In this document: in pieces, positions 22,808-36,540 of the stretch | Layout: each line of letters opens with the position of its first letter | How positions within the stretch are numbered: the stretch's first letter is position 1 | Origin: Labyrinthula sp. Ha | Lineage: Eukaryota; Sar; Bigyra; Labyrinthulida; Labyrinthulaceae | Reading direction: 5' to 3' | Assembly (NCBI GenBank): GCA_015227615.1 | Contig: JAALGZ010000008.1 | Coordinates: 434,001 to 498,000, forward strand | DNA length: 64,000 nucleotides | Translations under genes and position numbers: made by a program | Notes under the pieces: model-generated | What the model was told of the DNA's origin: nothing | Database searches by the model: none | The model's input: the letters and a program-made list of their open reading frames with translations, nothing else

Positions 22808-25800
22808 TTTTTTTTGGTAATTTTAAGATGAAAGTGGACATGACCAAAGAGGACATATCTTAATTATCTTTTAACAATAGAAATAAATTGTAAGAACAAA
22901 ACTTCTTAAAATTATAATCATTATAAAATCAAGTTTATTGTAGATTTAAAGAAACAATGGAGTTGAAATGATTGAAACATGCTAACTGAGATTTACAACA
23001 CGGTAAAACAATACTAAAGGGTTTTAGATTGTTATAACAATACTTATTACGCGAAGTTTCCTTTGAGATATTGTATTATGTTCAGGTACTAATTAGTGCT
23101 GTTGCCAGAGATTTAATCAAGGCCCTCTCTAAATTAAAAAGTGTTCTTATATTCTACTTACTATAGACTTACTTAGATTTATAAAGTTAGGTTCCCTCAT
23201 TATGGTCAGAATAATAACCATACATAGAAACACAACGAGTTTATTGGCACTTTTAAAAGAATTCTTATGATTTTATTTTTCGGTATGTTATTCTATTAAG
23301 TACCAAGCGCATAAAATACTTTGTCATATTTGTACGAGGGGTTACTCGAGCAGCTGGCAATCATGTGATATTTATTAGATATACAATAAATAATTAGTTA
23401 AATAATTAGTTGACTACGATTGCTTCAGGAAGGAATGAAATAATTTATATCAGGCGTGAAAGGGTCTGTATTTCAGTAATTATTCTTCTTCTATTTCTCC
23501 ATTGGAGGAAACAAACCACTCAAGGCCAAAGGAACTAAACTAATGGATAATCTCTATTCATTAAGGAACTAAAACCAAAAAACTTCATGGAGTTCAACTT
23601 CAAGAAAAGGAAGTTAATTACGTAGATAACCGACTATATAAACAGAAGAGGATAACTATATTCCTAAGCACCTCTTTAAAACAATTGAATTAAGAAGTTT
23701 AAGTTTAACAGTTCCCGTCGGTGCTCCATTGGATGCAAAGGGAGATAAAAGTTAAATTCATTTCTCTCATAAATAGAAATTTTCCTAATTAGTAAATCTA
23801 ACGTTCTCACGAGCTTGGTACTAGTTATCAATGTTCATGACACAATGGGAATTTTATAATTGAGATCAAACGAGTTTGTATTTTCAGGTGGAACTCAATA
23901 TCAGTTGCTTGATCTTCAATGCTTGGAATGTTTTATGACTGCGAAAAACATTAAGAAAAAAAATAACTTTCAATATACGAGGATATTGATTAAATTTATA
24001 CTATTGACATTCAACAAGTTTTCAAGAGTAGTATGAATAAAGAAAAATGCAACTATCACTGGTTGGAACGGTATTTAAACTCAAGAGTGAACAAATGCTT
24101 GAAGATATTTATATATAGATTATTACTGCGTATTGTTTTTCTCTGTGAGTAAACATTATCAATATGTATATTGTGTTTTAATGGGACTTAGATTTTCAAA
24201 AAATTCATAATGCTTGCAAATGTGTTCATAACTTTTATTCTTGAGAAAAATGTTAGAACAACGATATTAACTTCAGATTACAAACTGAGAAATTAATTGC
24301 CCTCCTGAAGATATTTTAAATTTAACATCTTTCAGAACAATAGATAGTTATGTATATTCTGTGATTTTGTTTCTTATACTTTTAAGAAAGGTAATTGTAT
24401 AGTTGTGGAAAACAAGGAAATCCTGAAAGGAAATCAATATTCTTTTATTGTTCGTGTTTATCCTTAAACTGAATAGTGTGTATGTTTGAGACATATAAAA
24501 CTATTTGCAGATTTCCTTCTTATTACCAATTAATGGTTTTAATCTCTCCAGAATACCTATCTCATTGTGGAGTTAATTATTGGATATGTTAATCTTTTTT
24601 ATTGAAGGCAAATAATATGCTTATTAGATGAATGATTACTTTCTTTAAATATATATACCAATAAAGTTAATTGGAAGGATCATGCGGTTACAAGCCATTT
24701 ATGTTCAACTATTTGACCAAGTAGCTCCTAATCCCCTAAAGATGCTGATAATCTTTCACATTTCATATTTAAAAGTGTGTACATTATTGGTATTGTTTAT
24801 TAATCACAGTATATGTATTGGTTTTGTCCTTTTGATGCTTTAACAAGCTCGTAAACAATATATCTATATTGAAATAAATCAACAGATATACTGTAGACAC
24901 GTATAATATTGTCTTAAATAAGTACATATACACTTGATTATCAACTGAGTGCAGCAAATTATTAGCAAAGAGAGTTATTTTTTTCTTCATTCAGTTTATA
25001 AGATCCATATATCGGATAAGCAGGTACATATGTACATTTACTTAGAAATCCTGTTTGCGTAGAATACAACACCTTTGACAGTCAGAACAAGTACGGTTTC
25101 AACCTGGAAGATACCTTCATGTTACTTTGGTCAACTTTACTACTTACATTATTTGATGCTTTAGAGAAACTATAATATTCTTGCGACCAATATGTGAAAG
25201 CCTTAGGTAATTCAAATTGAAAAATTCTAAATTTTGTATTATCATTCGTCTTATTATATAAGAACTTATGTATATTGCATATCAGTATAATACATACTGG
25301 TGCAAATTGCAGAGAATATTGCTCGATCAACTGGGTTTTGCATCTATTAATATAAAGCTCTGCGCAATATATAGTCTTAATTCAGGTTATATTCCGCAAA
25401 ACCTGATCCAGTGAATACTAAGAATAATATATATATATACATATATGTCCTTAATGAGTTTTATTATAATATAAGGAGGTTTTACTGCTTTCCTATCCGG
25501 TTAACAAGCTATTTTTGTTTTTCCTGGTCTCAATAGTATTATTTTTTTGTGAAGTTACTCAATCATTTTTGCTAAACAAGTATTTAATGTATTGTGTTAC
25601 TTTTCTAGAAATAAATATCAACTAGTGCATAAAAGTTTACGAGGTCTGAGGTTTTCTCTTGTCTTGTTTATTTCTTCTCATGTTAAGCTTCAGTTCTCTA
25701 CGCTTCATTTCATTATTCTACAAACTCAGTGACATCACAACGAATGGGCTATCGATCGAGGTTAATCATAGAATTGTTTGTACACGCCACTACAAGAGTA

Positions 25801-28800
25801 CATATAACAAAGCATTTACTTCTAGATAATCTTTTCACATAAAGAGAATTTAAGTTCTTGTTTATAGTTATCTTATGAATTTTTTGAAGAAGAAACAGGT
25901 GTTCTTGTCATGATTCATATGTTTTAAGGTTATATAGTAGCACCTCAAAAAATAGTTCGAGAAGAGAATTGCATAGTTTTCTCTAAAGAAATTACATAGA
26001 CTAAATTAAATTTTTATTAATTTCTACATTTTAATTAAACCCTTTTGCTTTTATTCTATCTTGGTATCATTTTAAATACTAATCTGGGACACATCTTGTT
26101 ATAGAACTATATCTTACAACGAGCTTGGAAGTTATATTAATTATCTTTAAGGGGGAACATGACTGCGATACTATATTGAATCTTTATTAAATATTTAGAT
26201 ACAATTGAAATTAATCCAACGCAATATATTCTTATTTCTTGTGTATTTTCACATATAAATTATTAAAAATTTTATATCAATCGCATCTCAAAATTGTTTT
26301 AATTGTGAAGAAACCTATTGGAAATTTTACATTTTTTAAAATTGCATATTATCATGTGATTTCTCCTAAAATGTACTAGTTACCGCAGTTCATGGCTACA
26401 ATAGCTGCATAAATGTGTAGATAGGTCTATCATTATATATATATATATTATTCTTCGTAACTTCCATATACAGTATTCTAGTTAAATCTTATGTTAATTG
26501 ATACTTTTATTGGGTTTGTTTTACGTATATTATTTTCATCACAGGTAAGAATTCTATATATATTGCAGTGCGATATTCAGAACTGAGATCAACTTGTGAG
26601 TTTGATCTAGTAGTTAGTATTTGAAGCTGGGTGATGATGATTGAGATGAAAAATGAAGCATATGAGATTTTCACAAAGGGTTAGGAATATACATCAAAAG
26701 GAGGCATATGTCTGCAAATTTGTAGGAAAATTTCGTTTTCACTTCTTTTATAGTAAGTCTAGCTTAGCTATACGTATACTAGAATCTGTGAAACGAGTGT
26801 TTTCCTCTATTTTTTCAATATCATCCAGTAGTTCTAGTCAAGACAAAGAATTATTTAACCTTCAATTTATAAGTTTGACTTTAAAGTTCTGTATCAATTC
26901 TAGACCTTCATCATTGAACATCATTGCAGTTACAAGAAAGAATTAGATACTTTCCTTGAGTCCTATATGAACCTAAGATGTGAAGGAAAGAATATTTTAT
27001 CTTTTTTTAATTTGCTCAACCCAAACTTTCATTGAGATTTAAAGATTTCTTAGTCGCTGAGATATGGTCCTTAGTTAATTGAAATCTTAAACACTTCTGT
27101 GGGGGTATTGATTACGGAAATTTTCAGAGTTAGGGCAATATATATGTTATAAATGAGTCTCATTTCAATGGTGGCATCGTCTCTATACGTGTCATCATTA
27201 TATCCGCTGTTTTTAAATAGTTGTCTTATAATTTAGCCAAAGTTTCGACAAACTACAAGAGATATTCAAGTCCCCTGAAATCTTATTTTCATTTAGAATT
27301 TACATCAAAACTAAGCTCTCTAATGAGTTTCTTGGTCTCATTTCAGCTTTTCCATAATTTCACTACAGATTTGATTTTCAAATTTTGTTGGGAACCAATA
27401 ACTTTACTGCAAATCTAACATTGGGAGTATAGTAAAAAACTCAGAACACATCTCTCTGCTGAAAACTTGAGTACCAGCTCTATATCGTCTAATTTTTTTG
27501 ACTTACTGACCTAATAAGAACCTTATATTCTTAAGGTATATGCATTACTTGCACATATGGTTTGTATTTCGGTTATAGTATATTGCAATTTTAACGACTT
27601 TGGGAATTTTTGCTTCCAGCTATTGAAAGAACCAGATAAGTCTGGATATTGACGTCGAGTACAAGAGAAACTAAATTAAAATCACTAATAAAACATATTT
27701 CAATAATAGTTCCTTGCATAAGATGTTTTTATAACATATTATATAATTTTGAATGTAGATTCTGTGAAAACATCAGCTTTATTTTAAATTTTGACACCTG
27801 TTTTCGGTAAGGTCCTGTACTTTTTTTGAATATCTGAATTGGTTTTTCCTAAGTATATTGATACCAGAAGGATTTGTTTCTTGATTATAGTTTCATTAAA
27901 TGTGCAAAGAAGCATTCAAAATAATTATAATCTTAACATGCTACGGAATGTCTCCTTTTATTATTTAATTATTTACTTCTCGGTACCATTATATTCAAAG
28001 TTCTACTTTAAATAATAATATATATGATTTTTCAAACTCTTAATTTTCATATATCGCTAAACTAACATTGTTCCTATATGGCCTCAGTCATGATTTCTAA
28101 ATTTGTTGTGCATAAATACCCTATTAAAATAATCAAAACAGGGACTATAATTTTAAGAATTTCTTTGACCCCCAGAGTTCCAACGTTAGTACCAAGACAG
28201 TGCTACGGTACTCTATTTGATCAAGTAATGAATTGGTAATCAACATCAAAAACAAATTCTTATTAAGCTAAAATAACATTCCCTCATCGATCTATTAGTC
28301 AACTAACAACAAATTTCATCCAATTGAGATATGTCAAGCAAAGGCTGCATAGCCTTGGCAACGCCAGTGTCTATGAAAGTATACAAGTATTGAAACAGAA
28401 AACATGAATTGAAAAGTCAATATAGCCTGTCCTCTAGTATACTACTTTTGAATAGTTTTTAATTTGGTATTAACATTTAAATTTGGCAATGTATTAACGG
28501 CTATATTATGACAAATAAAGTTTGTAACTATATTGCACAAAGTAAATACGCATATGTATACTAACATTATTAATAAGGTGCATACAATGGTTTGATATAT
28601 ATTTGCTATTAGCAGTTATGTTTACGATATGTTTCTACAAGTTGAGAACTATTACAAAGCTGAAAAGTCAATATATTGACATCTCTCTTTCTGAAAAACT
28701 GTCTGTACGGACATTCAAGAAGATGAATGCATGATATGAGTAAGTGCGAGTCCAAAGAAACTCCAGTAGCACCCGAAATTATTGTCTCTAGCAAAGAATT

Positions 28801-30645
28801 CTGCCATGTTGCAGGTAATCTAACAGTGATCAAGCAGTATGTTGAAATATTCAGGTTTTGTAGAAGGTGAAAGAACATTTAAGGCAAAGTGGCATGGAAA
28901 ATCTAAGGAAACGCGTTCATTGAATGTATCGTGGTATTTTAAAGTGGATCTTTGTTTCCTTTAAATATTAAATAAGTTTCTACAAAATATTGTAGAAAGT
29001 ATTTAGAGGCTTTTATTTAAGACACTGAAAATATATTTCTTGATTTAAGTAAGTGTATTTTTCAAACAGCCGTTTAATTTAGAAACCTATTGCAATATAA
29101 CAAGATAAGAATAATTTCTAATCCAGATAATGGACGAGCTTCAAAATGAGAAATGTTGTAGGGTTAGACTGATTTATAAAAGGTCGGTTAAGGATAACGT
29201 AGAACAGGTAAATGAAATGCATTGAGTAGGATTCTTCACGTCAACAGACTACTTTCGATCCATTACAATGATTCAATAAATACATTGATTTCGTTTTCCA
29301 GTTAATTGAAAGTCCCGGATGTTGCTTGTATAAATATGTGTGTGAGGTGGTCCAAAATAAACATCTCCAAAAGTTTCTTTGATTTTATAGCGAATATCAC
29401 CCAGGTATTATAATGAAAACGTTTCATTATTTAAATGGGATAGGTACGTATGAAAAATAACAGTCACCTGAACGGACAAAGTGACTATTCTGAGTTTTGT
29501 CTTTAATCTAGTTGAAGGAGATAGATTGGGTCCTAAATCTATAGAACGTTCCGAAGAAGTAGAAATAATTCTAGAATAAAACTGAGACCCGATAGTCTTT
29601 GTTTGTTGTTATAGCCCTGAAAGTATATCACATGAGAGCCTCGTTAGCGGGTATCTCTGAAGCTCAATTGATTAGATGAACTCTGAGTAGATTTTCTTAA
29701 TCACTTTTAATTTGAATACCATATTCAATGAAAAACCTTTATCCACAATTTGATTATATTCAGAATGTATCAAGTCTAAATGTAAGGAATTAACAATATA
29801 TCAGAAGGTTTAACAATAGCGTGATTAAATTCCTTAAAAACTCTTTAAATCGTCGGATCTTTTATTAATGTTTCATAAAAATATTTAATTTTCTAGTAAG
29901 ATTTTATGAAAGGTAACTATTCCCATCTCGTCAGCTAGAAGATGATTATTGTCTTCAAAGTTAAAACTAAGCCCATGAAAGATACTAATATATTAAATGT
30001 TGAGTAAGTGTTGTAATTGAACTGAAAGTTGTTGTTTGTTGCAAAAGGTAAAACTCCATAATTTGTATATTAACTATATTTTTCTCATCCATATTTTGTA
30101 ACTAATAGAAAGGTGATTCTATTTTCGATTTGGAACCAACACAACGTGTTAATCTACTTAAAATAAGCTTTCGAATTGGTGTTTTGTATCGTACTTCGAG
30201 TGATGGGCGTATAGTTGGTTGGTTGCAATATCCTCTGAGAGATTAACTTGATTCGGATCTAATATTTGGAGATAAGTACGTATTTTTTTTTGAAATACGC
30301 CGAAGACCTTATTTTCAACAAAGGTTAGTAATATAAACAACAAGTCCTTGTAAATATTGAATACGTGGTATTGTCTGTCATGAATTTTTTGAAAACCTAG
30401 CCAGTTTTTTTTTGGATTTCATAGTAAGCTGAGAAGGTTCTGCTAAGTCTTATTTGAAAAACTGGTTTGAATTCTAAGTTTTAAAAACTGTGAACAGAAA
30501 ATTAATCGAGTTTAATTGAGCTATCAAGAAGTTTGTCAGTATAGAAGAACAGCCTAGATCGAAGAATGGTCCCAAGCATACCAAGCAAACTTCCCACCTG
30601 GTAAATATTGCTTGAAATAATTTCAACTATTTGAAAAGGTCCAAA
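22808..30645. other. 7.8-kb gene desert
   Basis: Short chance ORFs only. A second copy of the dispersed 70-75 bp sequence lies near 27,125-27,197. A minus-strand frame at about 26,650-26,940 vaguely resembles part of the LRR-like ectodomain, but too weakly to call. A minus-strand 89-codon frame at 28,609-28,878 has no recognisable motif. There are several AT microsatellite tracts (for example near 25,428 and 26,436). Confidence 0.55.
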
Positions 30646-31750
30646 TTAATTTAAGAGGGATTTCTCGTTGGTACTAGAGGTGACATACTCTGACGCGAGC
30701 ACGTTATTGCTCTCCAAATATGTGATAACTGGGTCAGGATTTTTTTTTGAATTTAGAGTTTTCAATATCCCAATGGAATTTGACATTAGAATAAGCATGG
30801 TTTGAAGCGCATCTATTTTTTCCACCATCTTAGTGTGATCTTGAACCAACGCCTCTGAATCCATTAGTTCGGCAATTTGATTCTTCAATCTGGTCGAAAA
30901 ATATGTATGGAACTTTTGCAATAAAGGAGAATATAAGTTAAGACAGATAAATAACTTTTTTGGTGTTTTCATCATCTTCTTCTGCTAGGTTTATTGATAA
31001 TAATTAAAGATATAGTATTTAGAAGTTCTGGTAATCCTCTTTTATGTTGTCGAAATTAGGATGTTAGGGAACATATGAATCTACGTATAATACTATTAAC
31101 TACTTGAGCAACCCCATTTGTCCAGGGACTGTAAGCAAGACTAAATGACTGTTGAAATCATATTGCTTCAAAAAATTATCTGACTAATTTATTAGGAATA
31201 TGAGCGCCTTTATCTTTAACAACTAAAAAATGTTCTTCTAAGCATAAGTCTCATCTCCAACGAAGAAGCGTATCAGCCAATCCAGAAGCTGTTGGTGGCT
31301 TGCAATAAGATAATGTAGTTCTTCTCGCACATGAATCAAGAACGACAAGGATATATCATGTCTTATTGATATGTAACCAATGTGTTATTATTGTTTCTAT
31401 AGCACTTCGCACTTGGTCCGTAAAGTTAAACAGATCCCGAATTTTTGCTGGGCTCTTTTGATAATGTAAATAACGATTATGGTGCATTCTAATTATCGAG
31501 TTTAATAATCGCGGTTTTATACCAGCAAAATGGCGTAAATTTAGAAAGTTTTATATCTGTTGTTAAGGATGGATAAAATTTTGATACAAGATATCTGGTG
31601 ATAATATCTGCTGCCTTGCTTCTTATAATAACGAATTTGTTCTATTTATAGTAAAGTCCACCTCATACTTCAAAATCATTGCTCAGTTTTTCAGCAAAAA
31701 AAAGTCTGCTACATGAGAACATTGTCTGTAGTAAAGTTATTTCTATTTGG
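30646..31750 (-). mobile_element. Ty3-type LTR retrotransposon fossil, integrase region
   Basis: The minus strand shows integrase-core landmarks in the right order: a strand block reading YILVVLDSCARR, a KDKGAHIPNKLV block where the second catalytic region of Ty3 integrases lies, AYSPWTNGVAQVVNS, and a TPKKLF block corresponding to the post-core TP-E-F segment. The 109-codon open stretch at 30,646-30,975 is the downstream part of the same element and not a host gene. No LTRs or RT are identified nearby. It is heavily broken and clearly older than the element at 46.8-57.5 kb. The right limit is approximate. Confidence 0.7.
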
Positions 31751-31849
31751 TTTTCCATAAACTAGGATAAATAAGAGATTTGTCCTGAATATAGTTCATT
31801 TCAACTTATCAAGGCGAAAGATGTACAAAACAATAGATTTAGGTTTTCT

Positions 31850-34315
31850 ATTTACTCTTCAGGTCCAAAAAAATTAGGAAAGACAATAATGCAGTGAAAC
31901 AAGGTGGACAAGAAATTGATGAAGGAAACAATAATAAGGCAGCTGAGCAGAGGGTGCTAGCTATTATACAGGATTCAACTACAATATTAAATATTTAAGA
32001 AAATGAACACTGGTTGTTCATCAGCAAAGAGAAGTTCTAATTAAATCTTGATTTAAATCTCCAAGTAACCGAAGTAAAAAAAAACATAAACATTCTGAAA
32101 ATAAAGGACAATAATATAAAAAGTAGCGGTTCAGGAGCGAATATATATTTCATCATGTTGTGGTTGGAGAAGAATGTCATCAATGCAAAAATTGTGGTCA
32201 CAAGGTGGGGTGCAAGCATAGAAACGTAAGTATAATGTTGTGCTATGCCAATAAAATATATTTGGGATGACAGTAGTTGATACAGATAAGAATAGAAGAT
32301 GTGAATAGGAAGCTATAAATGTGTCAAATGAGCATACACAATAACTTGAGTACGAGGCAGGCGGACAAGCAAATCTGAGGGTTTAAGAAGTCCAGTTAAA
32401 GGAGATCGTAGAGCACAAGCTTTAATTTGATATGTTCTTAGAGAATTTGGTGGATAAAAGCTAATTTACTCTATTTTTAGGGCACAAACCCTTAGATAGG
32501 AAGGTAAGTGTCACCTGGATGAGCGCCTGGCACAGAGGAAAAGGTTAAGGTCAAAATTATACTGATGGAACACTTAAAATTGTACGTGGATCAATGAATT
32601 ATTGACAGACTAAAAGAAGAACACGAGAGAATGCGTAGAGGAAAAAGCAAATAAATTTTGGAGTTTAAGAACTTTGAAAAACCTAACGTTATAAAATGAA
32701 TATATATATTGATATTTTTGCTAAGGTAGAACATTCCCTTGAGTTTGTTGAGATGTGAAGATCTTAAGAATATGAAAAATGCGAATGACCTCGTTAGTGA
32801 CAACACGATGAGAATTTAAATGAAGCACATGGAATACATTTTTAAAAAGAAGGTAAAAGAGGAAGTGGATGCAGAATTGTTTTGTTTAGTTATTTATGAC
32901 TGGGCTCACCAAAGTTACAATTTTCACGGTGTATATTTATGCTTTGACAAGAAGAAGATGACATTTCGCCTTCTTCGAGTGTTTCCTTTAGAAAAAGAAA
33001 TCCAGAGAGCAAGTGGCATTGTTCCTTTCCTGGAGAATTTGATGAGTAAATTTGGTCTTGATGAATCATTGCTGGTTGCAATTTTTGACAACAATATAAA
33101 CACGAACAAAAGGCTTACAGAGCTTGGAACACAGTTTGTGTGTTGCATTAACCATCGTTTGGCTCTAAGTGTTAGAACATATATCAAACCTCAACCGGGT
33201 TTATCCGAAGCTTTATACAAAGTGTAGTTGCTTTTTCGAAAGATCAAGAAGTCAAGGAAATTAACAGTAAATCTTAGAAATTTTACCGATAGAGTAGTTA
33301 TTCTTCAGAATGTAATGCCTTGGAGAGGAAATGTTCATACGATGAAAAAGTACCTTTAGATTTGGATGTTCTGTGCACAGCTTCAAGATGATGAAGTTTA
33401 TGATCTTTTTTTGGGAGATCGTGAAATAAAAACTCTGAGAAAACATGTTGACTTTCTTGATACCTCTGACCGCTAAACAGTTGCTCTTTAAAGTTCAAAG
33501 TTTAACCTTGGAGATGGAAAGACAATTGTTGAAAATCTCTTAAGAGATGTCAATAATAATGATTCTTTGTTGAAGTATTTAGAAGATGATACAGATATTT
33601 TGGCTGAGTTTAGTGCTTTTGTAACTGGAATGATTAAAGTTTTTGGGAGGAAGAAGATAAGCTTGAGGTAGCAGAAAAAAGAGCTTTATTCAGATTAGTA
33701 AAAGATCCTTCTGAAGAAGAAGCGAAGACTCCACCTGGTGATTCTGTGGTTGCAGAGGTCTTTTTCAGTTAAGAAAAAGTAAAAAGAAGAATTCCTTCGC
33801 AGATACGAGCTTCATTCCGGTGACTTCATGCAGTGTAGAAACATTATTTAGCAAGTGCAAGCTTATTTTTAGTGACAAGAGAAATAGAATGATGCCTCCT
33901 ACTTTAAACAATCTTTCATTTTTGAAGATGAATAAAGATGAGTTGATGGGTCGCGACATTTATGCTGCTGTGAAAAGGAAAACTCCAGGTTTGGATGATA
34001 AGGAAGAAGACGAATAAATGGAGGAACAGACGGAGGAAAAGAATGAGGAAGAAGAAAGAGAAGATTTGAAACTTGAGGGATTTCGTTCTTGTGACAACGA
34101 GGAGTGTAGCGATGATGAATCTTAAGCCTTAAGGATTATTAATGAGTTTTATCTTTCTTCATATAAATAAATATTACTGTGTAGAAGTTTAGCCCAAATT
34201 TAACCTTCTGACCTATGTAACTCTTAGGAATAAGGTGCAGTTTGTGCAGAAAAAAGCAATGATATTTTGGGGAATTCGCGAATTGTCGGGGGGTCGCCGA
34301 GGTTTCCCACCACTG
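31850..34315 (+). mobile_element. hAT-superfamily DNA transposon, inactive
   Basis: Transposase remnants run along the plus strand. The best-kept block (32,820-33,227) has LVIYDWAHQSYNFHGVYL, an FDNNINTNKR segment and CCINHRLALSV, all hAT catalytic-domain signatures. The hAT C-terminal dimerisation domain is at 33,820-34,017, with SVETLFSKC, NRMMPPTLNNLSFLKMN. The right terminus ends in CCACTG at 34,315; read inward this gives CAGTGGTGGGAAACC, a typical hAT end. I could not find the matching left end, so the left limit is a guess based on weak N-terminal-like coding. Several stops and frameshifts (for example near 33,227, 33,358 and 33,474) break the transposase. Confidence 0.75.
32820..34017 (+). 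pseudogene. hAT transposase, broken
   Basis: The catalytic RNase-H-like core and hATC dimerisation domain of the hAT element described around it. The longest open block is 135 codons starting at ATG 32,820. Later blocks shift frame but keep homology-like order (MPWRGNVHTMKKYL, then LRDVNNNDSLLKYL, then the SVETLFS dimerisation block). An acidic tail follows to about 34,120. The zinc-finger BED region expected upstream is not convincingly visible. It cannot encode an active transposase as it stands. Confidence 0.75.
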
Positions 34316-34468
34316 CCGCGTCTCCAATATTCTTTCCTTAAAATTTTGCGTCTCCACAGATTTCCACAGGAATAGTGGAACCCACAAAATTCACAGTAAA
34401 CATTTGAGCATCACTGATCAGAACAACTAGGAAAGTTAACTGCAGCAACGAATTCTAATTCAGAAGAA

Positions 34469-36444
34469 ATGCTGGAAGTGATCAGTAGACTTGCCAGTGG
34501 TCGGTCTAAGTGGAAAATTCGTACTTCTCACTACTTTGACGAGGCAATCAGCTTTTCTAAGTGGGGTTGGAACTGCAAAAGACTAAAGAGATGTAAAATT
34601 AAGTGTAGTTCAGACAAAAATTGCTCTTTTGAAGTTAACATTAAGCTTAATCCTGATACTTCTAAGTAAATTTTCGTCGTAATTAACGAAAATCACTGCA
34701 ATAATGAGATAAAATCACTAGGAGAGAAAAAATATATATGCAAAAAAGCTTGCAACAGAAGAATTAAAAATGATTAAATACCTAGGAGTTGCCGACAGTG
34801 GAAATGCAGCGGCAGTTGTCGCTATACATCGCAATTTTCCAGATACATTGCTTGACAAAAAACTAGAAAGAAGAATAATGAAAAAAGATAAAGAAGCTGT
34901 TGATGCTAGCGAAGATAATAATATTAAGAAGTTAATTACATGTGGGAAAATATGCTTAGAACATGGAGGAAGATTTGATCTGACTTGGGATTATCCCAAG
35001 GAAAGCAAAGCTATTCTAAATGAACTCAGTTTTCAAGAAAACCTACAAAATAAATTAAAAAAATATACGGGGATAGTATCCAAGTGGATACTACCCATGG
35101 AATGAGCAGATATTTGTTGGTGGCAATGTTGCCTTGCGGAATCGATTGCTTCCTTAAAATCATAAATTTCGGTTGCTGAATGATGGAGAGTGAGTCAAGT
35201 AAAGATGTTGTGAAAGGGCTGAAATTTCTGGGTCTTCAGGATGCGGAAGTCATCATGACCGATAGGAGTAAAGCACTGGAAGCAGCTGTTGAATTGCTGG
35301 GGCATCTCATGTTCTTTGCAGGAAACACTATGTTGTGGCCTTGAACTCAGCAAGATCTGGCCTAAAAGGGATGAAAAAAATAAAGTTTACAAGCAGCCTG
35401 GGCGATGTTCTCACTGGAATCTTTTCAGAAGAGAAAAATCTTGATCAGCTTATTGAAAATATGTTGGTTGACTTTCCTGATGAACCACAGCAGCTTGCCC
35501 TAAGAAAATTAATAAAAACAAAGTCAAAGTGTGTTGGGAGATGACTAGAAAACTTCTAACATTCTCTCACTGCGCTGCTCAGAGGGTTGAATCATTTCAC
35601 TCGGCCATCAAAGGGAATGTTTCTTTAAAAAAATTCTCTTAAGTCATGAACACTTGACGAAGTTGTAACCCACTACGAAATTAATGAGGATAAGTACATG
35701 GAGACAACTTTGAAAAAGATTAAGGATTTGATTCGGGAGGATAAAGATTTTTCAAAGGAAGCTGTTGAAATGCTCACAAAAGAGTTGAAATTGATGTGAG
35801 CGTGCTGGATTGTTGATGAGTTGAGTTCAAGAAAGTTTATTGTCAGTGATTCAAACATGAGAGTAAAGATGAAACATGTGTTGGAGGTTACTGAAAGGGA
35901 AGGGGTAAAACTTCAGTCATGCATTTGTGAAACGTGGACACATCAACTTTTTTCATGTCGCCACTATGCACTGTATTGTGATCGTAAAAGGATCCAATAC
36001 ATGTCCATAGATCATTTCTCAGAGAGGTGGACGTACCAGGAGCATCCTCTGTTCAAGCAAGCATTAAGGGAGATGGGGCGAGAAGTTGTTGGCCTATGTG
36101 GGTGTATTGAGTTCAAGGTGAAAGTTCCACCTGTGTACGCAGCTTACATCCCAAGAAAGCCGAAAGCTAAATATTCCAAACTCCTCACTGCATGCAAAGC
36201 GCTCTGTGAAGAGGCGAAAAGCAGCAATGAAGGCTGGAAGAAGAGCTACGCAGTAGTCTTGAAGATGACCACTGTGCTCAGGGAGAACCCAGATGGAGAC
36301 TTCGGGGATTTGGATGAAGTTTTGGAAGAAAGTGGGATCATGTTTGAATCGCCAAGAAATAGGGTCAAAAGAAGGAAAGGGAAGGGAAAAAGTGTCGTTT
36401 CGCCTCTGAACTTCTCTCAGCCCACTCTTCTCACAGATGAGTGA
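34469..36444 (+). pseudogene. MULE transposase, copy 1, broken
   Basis: Blocks in order: an N-terminal zinc-binding-like block (WGWNCKRLKRCKIKCSS); the MULE core, whose first catalytic-Asp block is THGMSRYLLVA (better preserved in copy 2); a second-Asp-type block DAEVIMTDRSKALEAAVE; the RVESFHSAIKG-type segment; and a SWIM zinc finger, CICETWTHQLFSCRHY (CxC...CxH), at about 35,920-35,970. The last 207-codon frame (35,821-36,444) carries the SWIM finger and a Lys/Arg-rich tail. Breaks fall near 34,668, 35,103, 35,340, 35,542 and 35,798. Those near 35,103, 35,340 and 35,542 also occur at the same places in copy 2. Confidence 0.8.
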
Positions 36445-36540
36445 GAAAAGTGATCTGTTCTTGAACATAAATCTTTAACCTTGCACACTTTACTTTTCTT
36501 GAACATAAATCTTGAACATAAATCCATGAACCCAAACCCC

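Noticed and set aside
26650-26985. Minus-strand frame resembling part of the LRR-like ectodomain (FLVTAMMFNDEGLELIQNF)
   Set aside because: There is only one short block of likeness to LVIHGMLDDEKLQIF and no supporting neighbours. It could be chance.
28609-28878. 89-codon minus-strand ORF
   Set aside because: No recognisable motif, isolated in a desert, and of a length expected by chance in 64 kb.
30646-30975. 109-codon minus-strand ORF as a host gene
   Set aside because: Its TPKKLF block and position directly after integrase-core blocks identify it as part of a Ty3 fossil.
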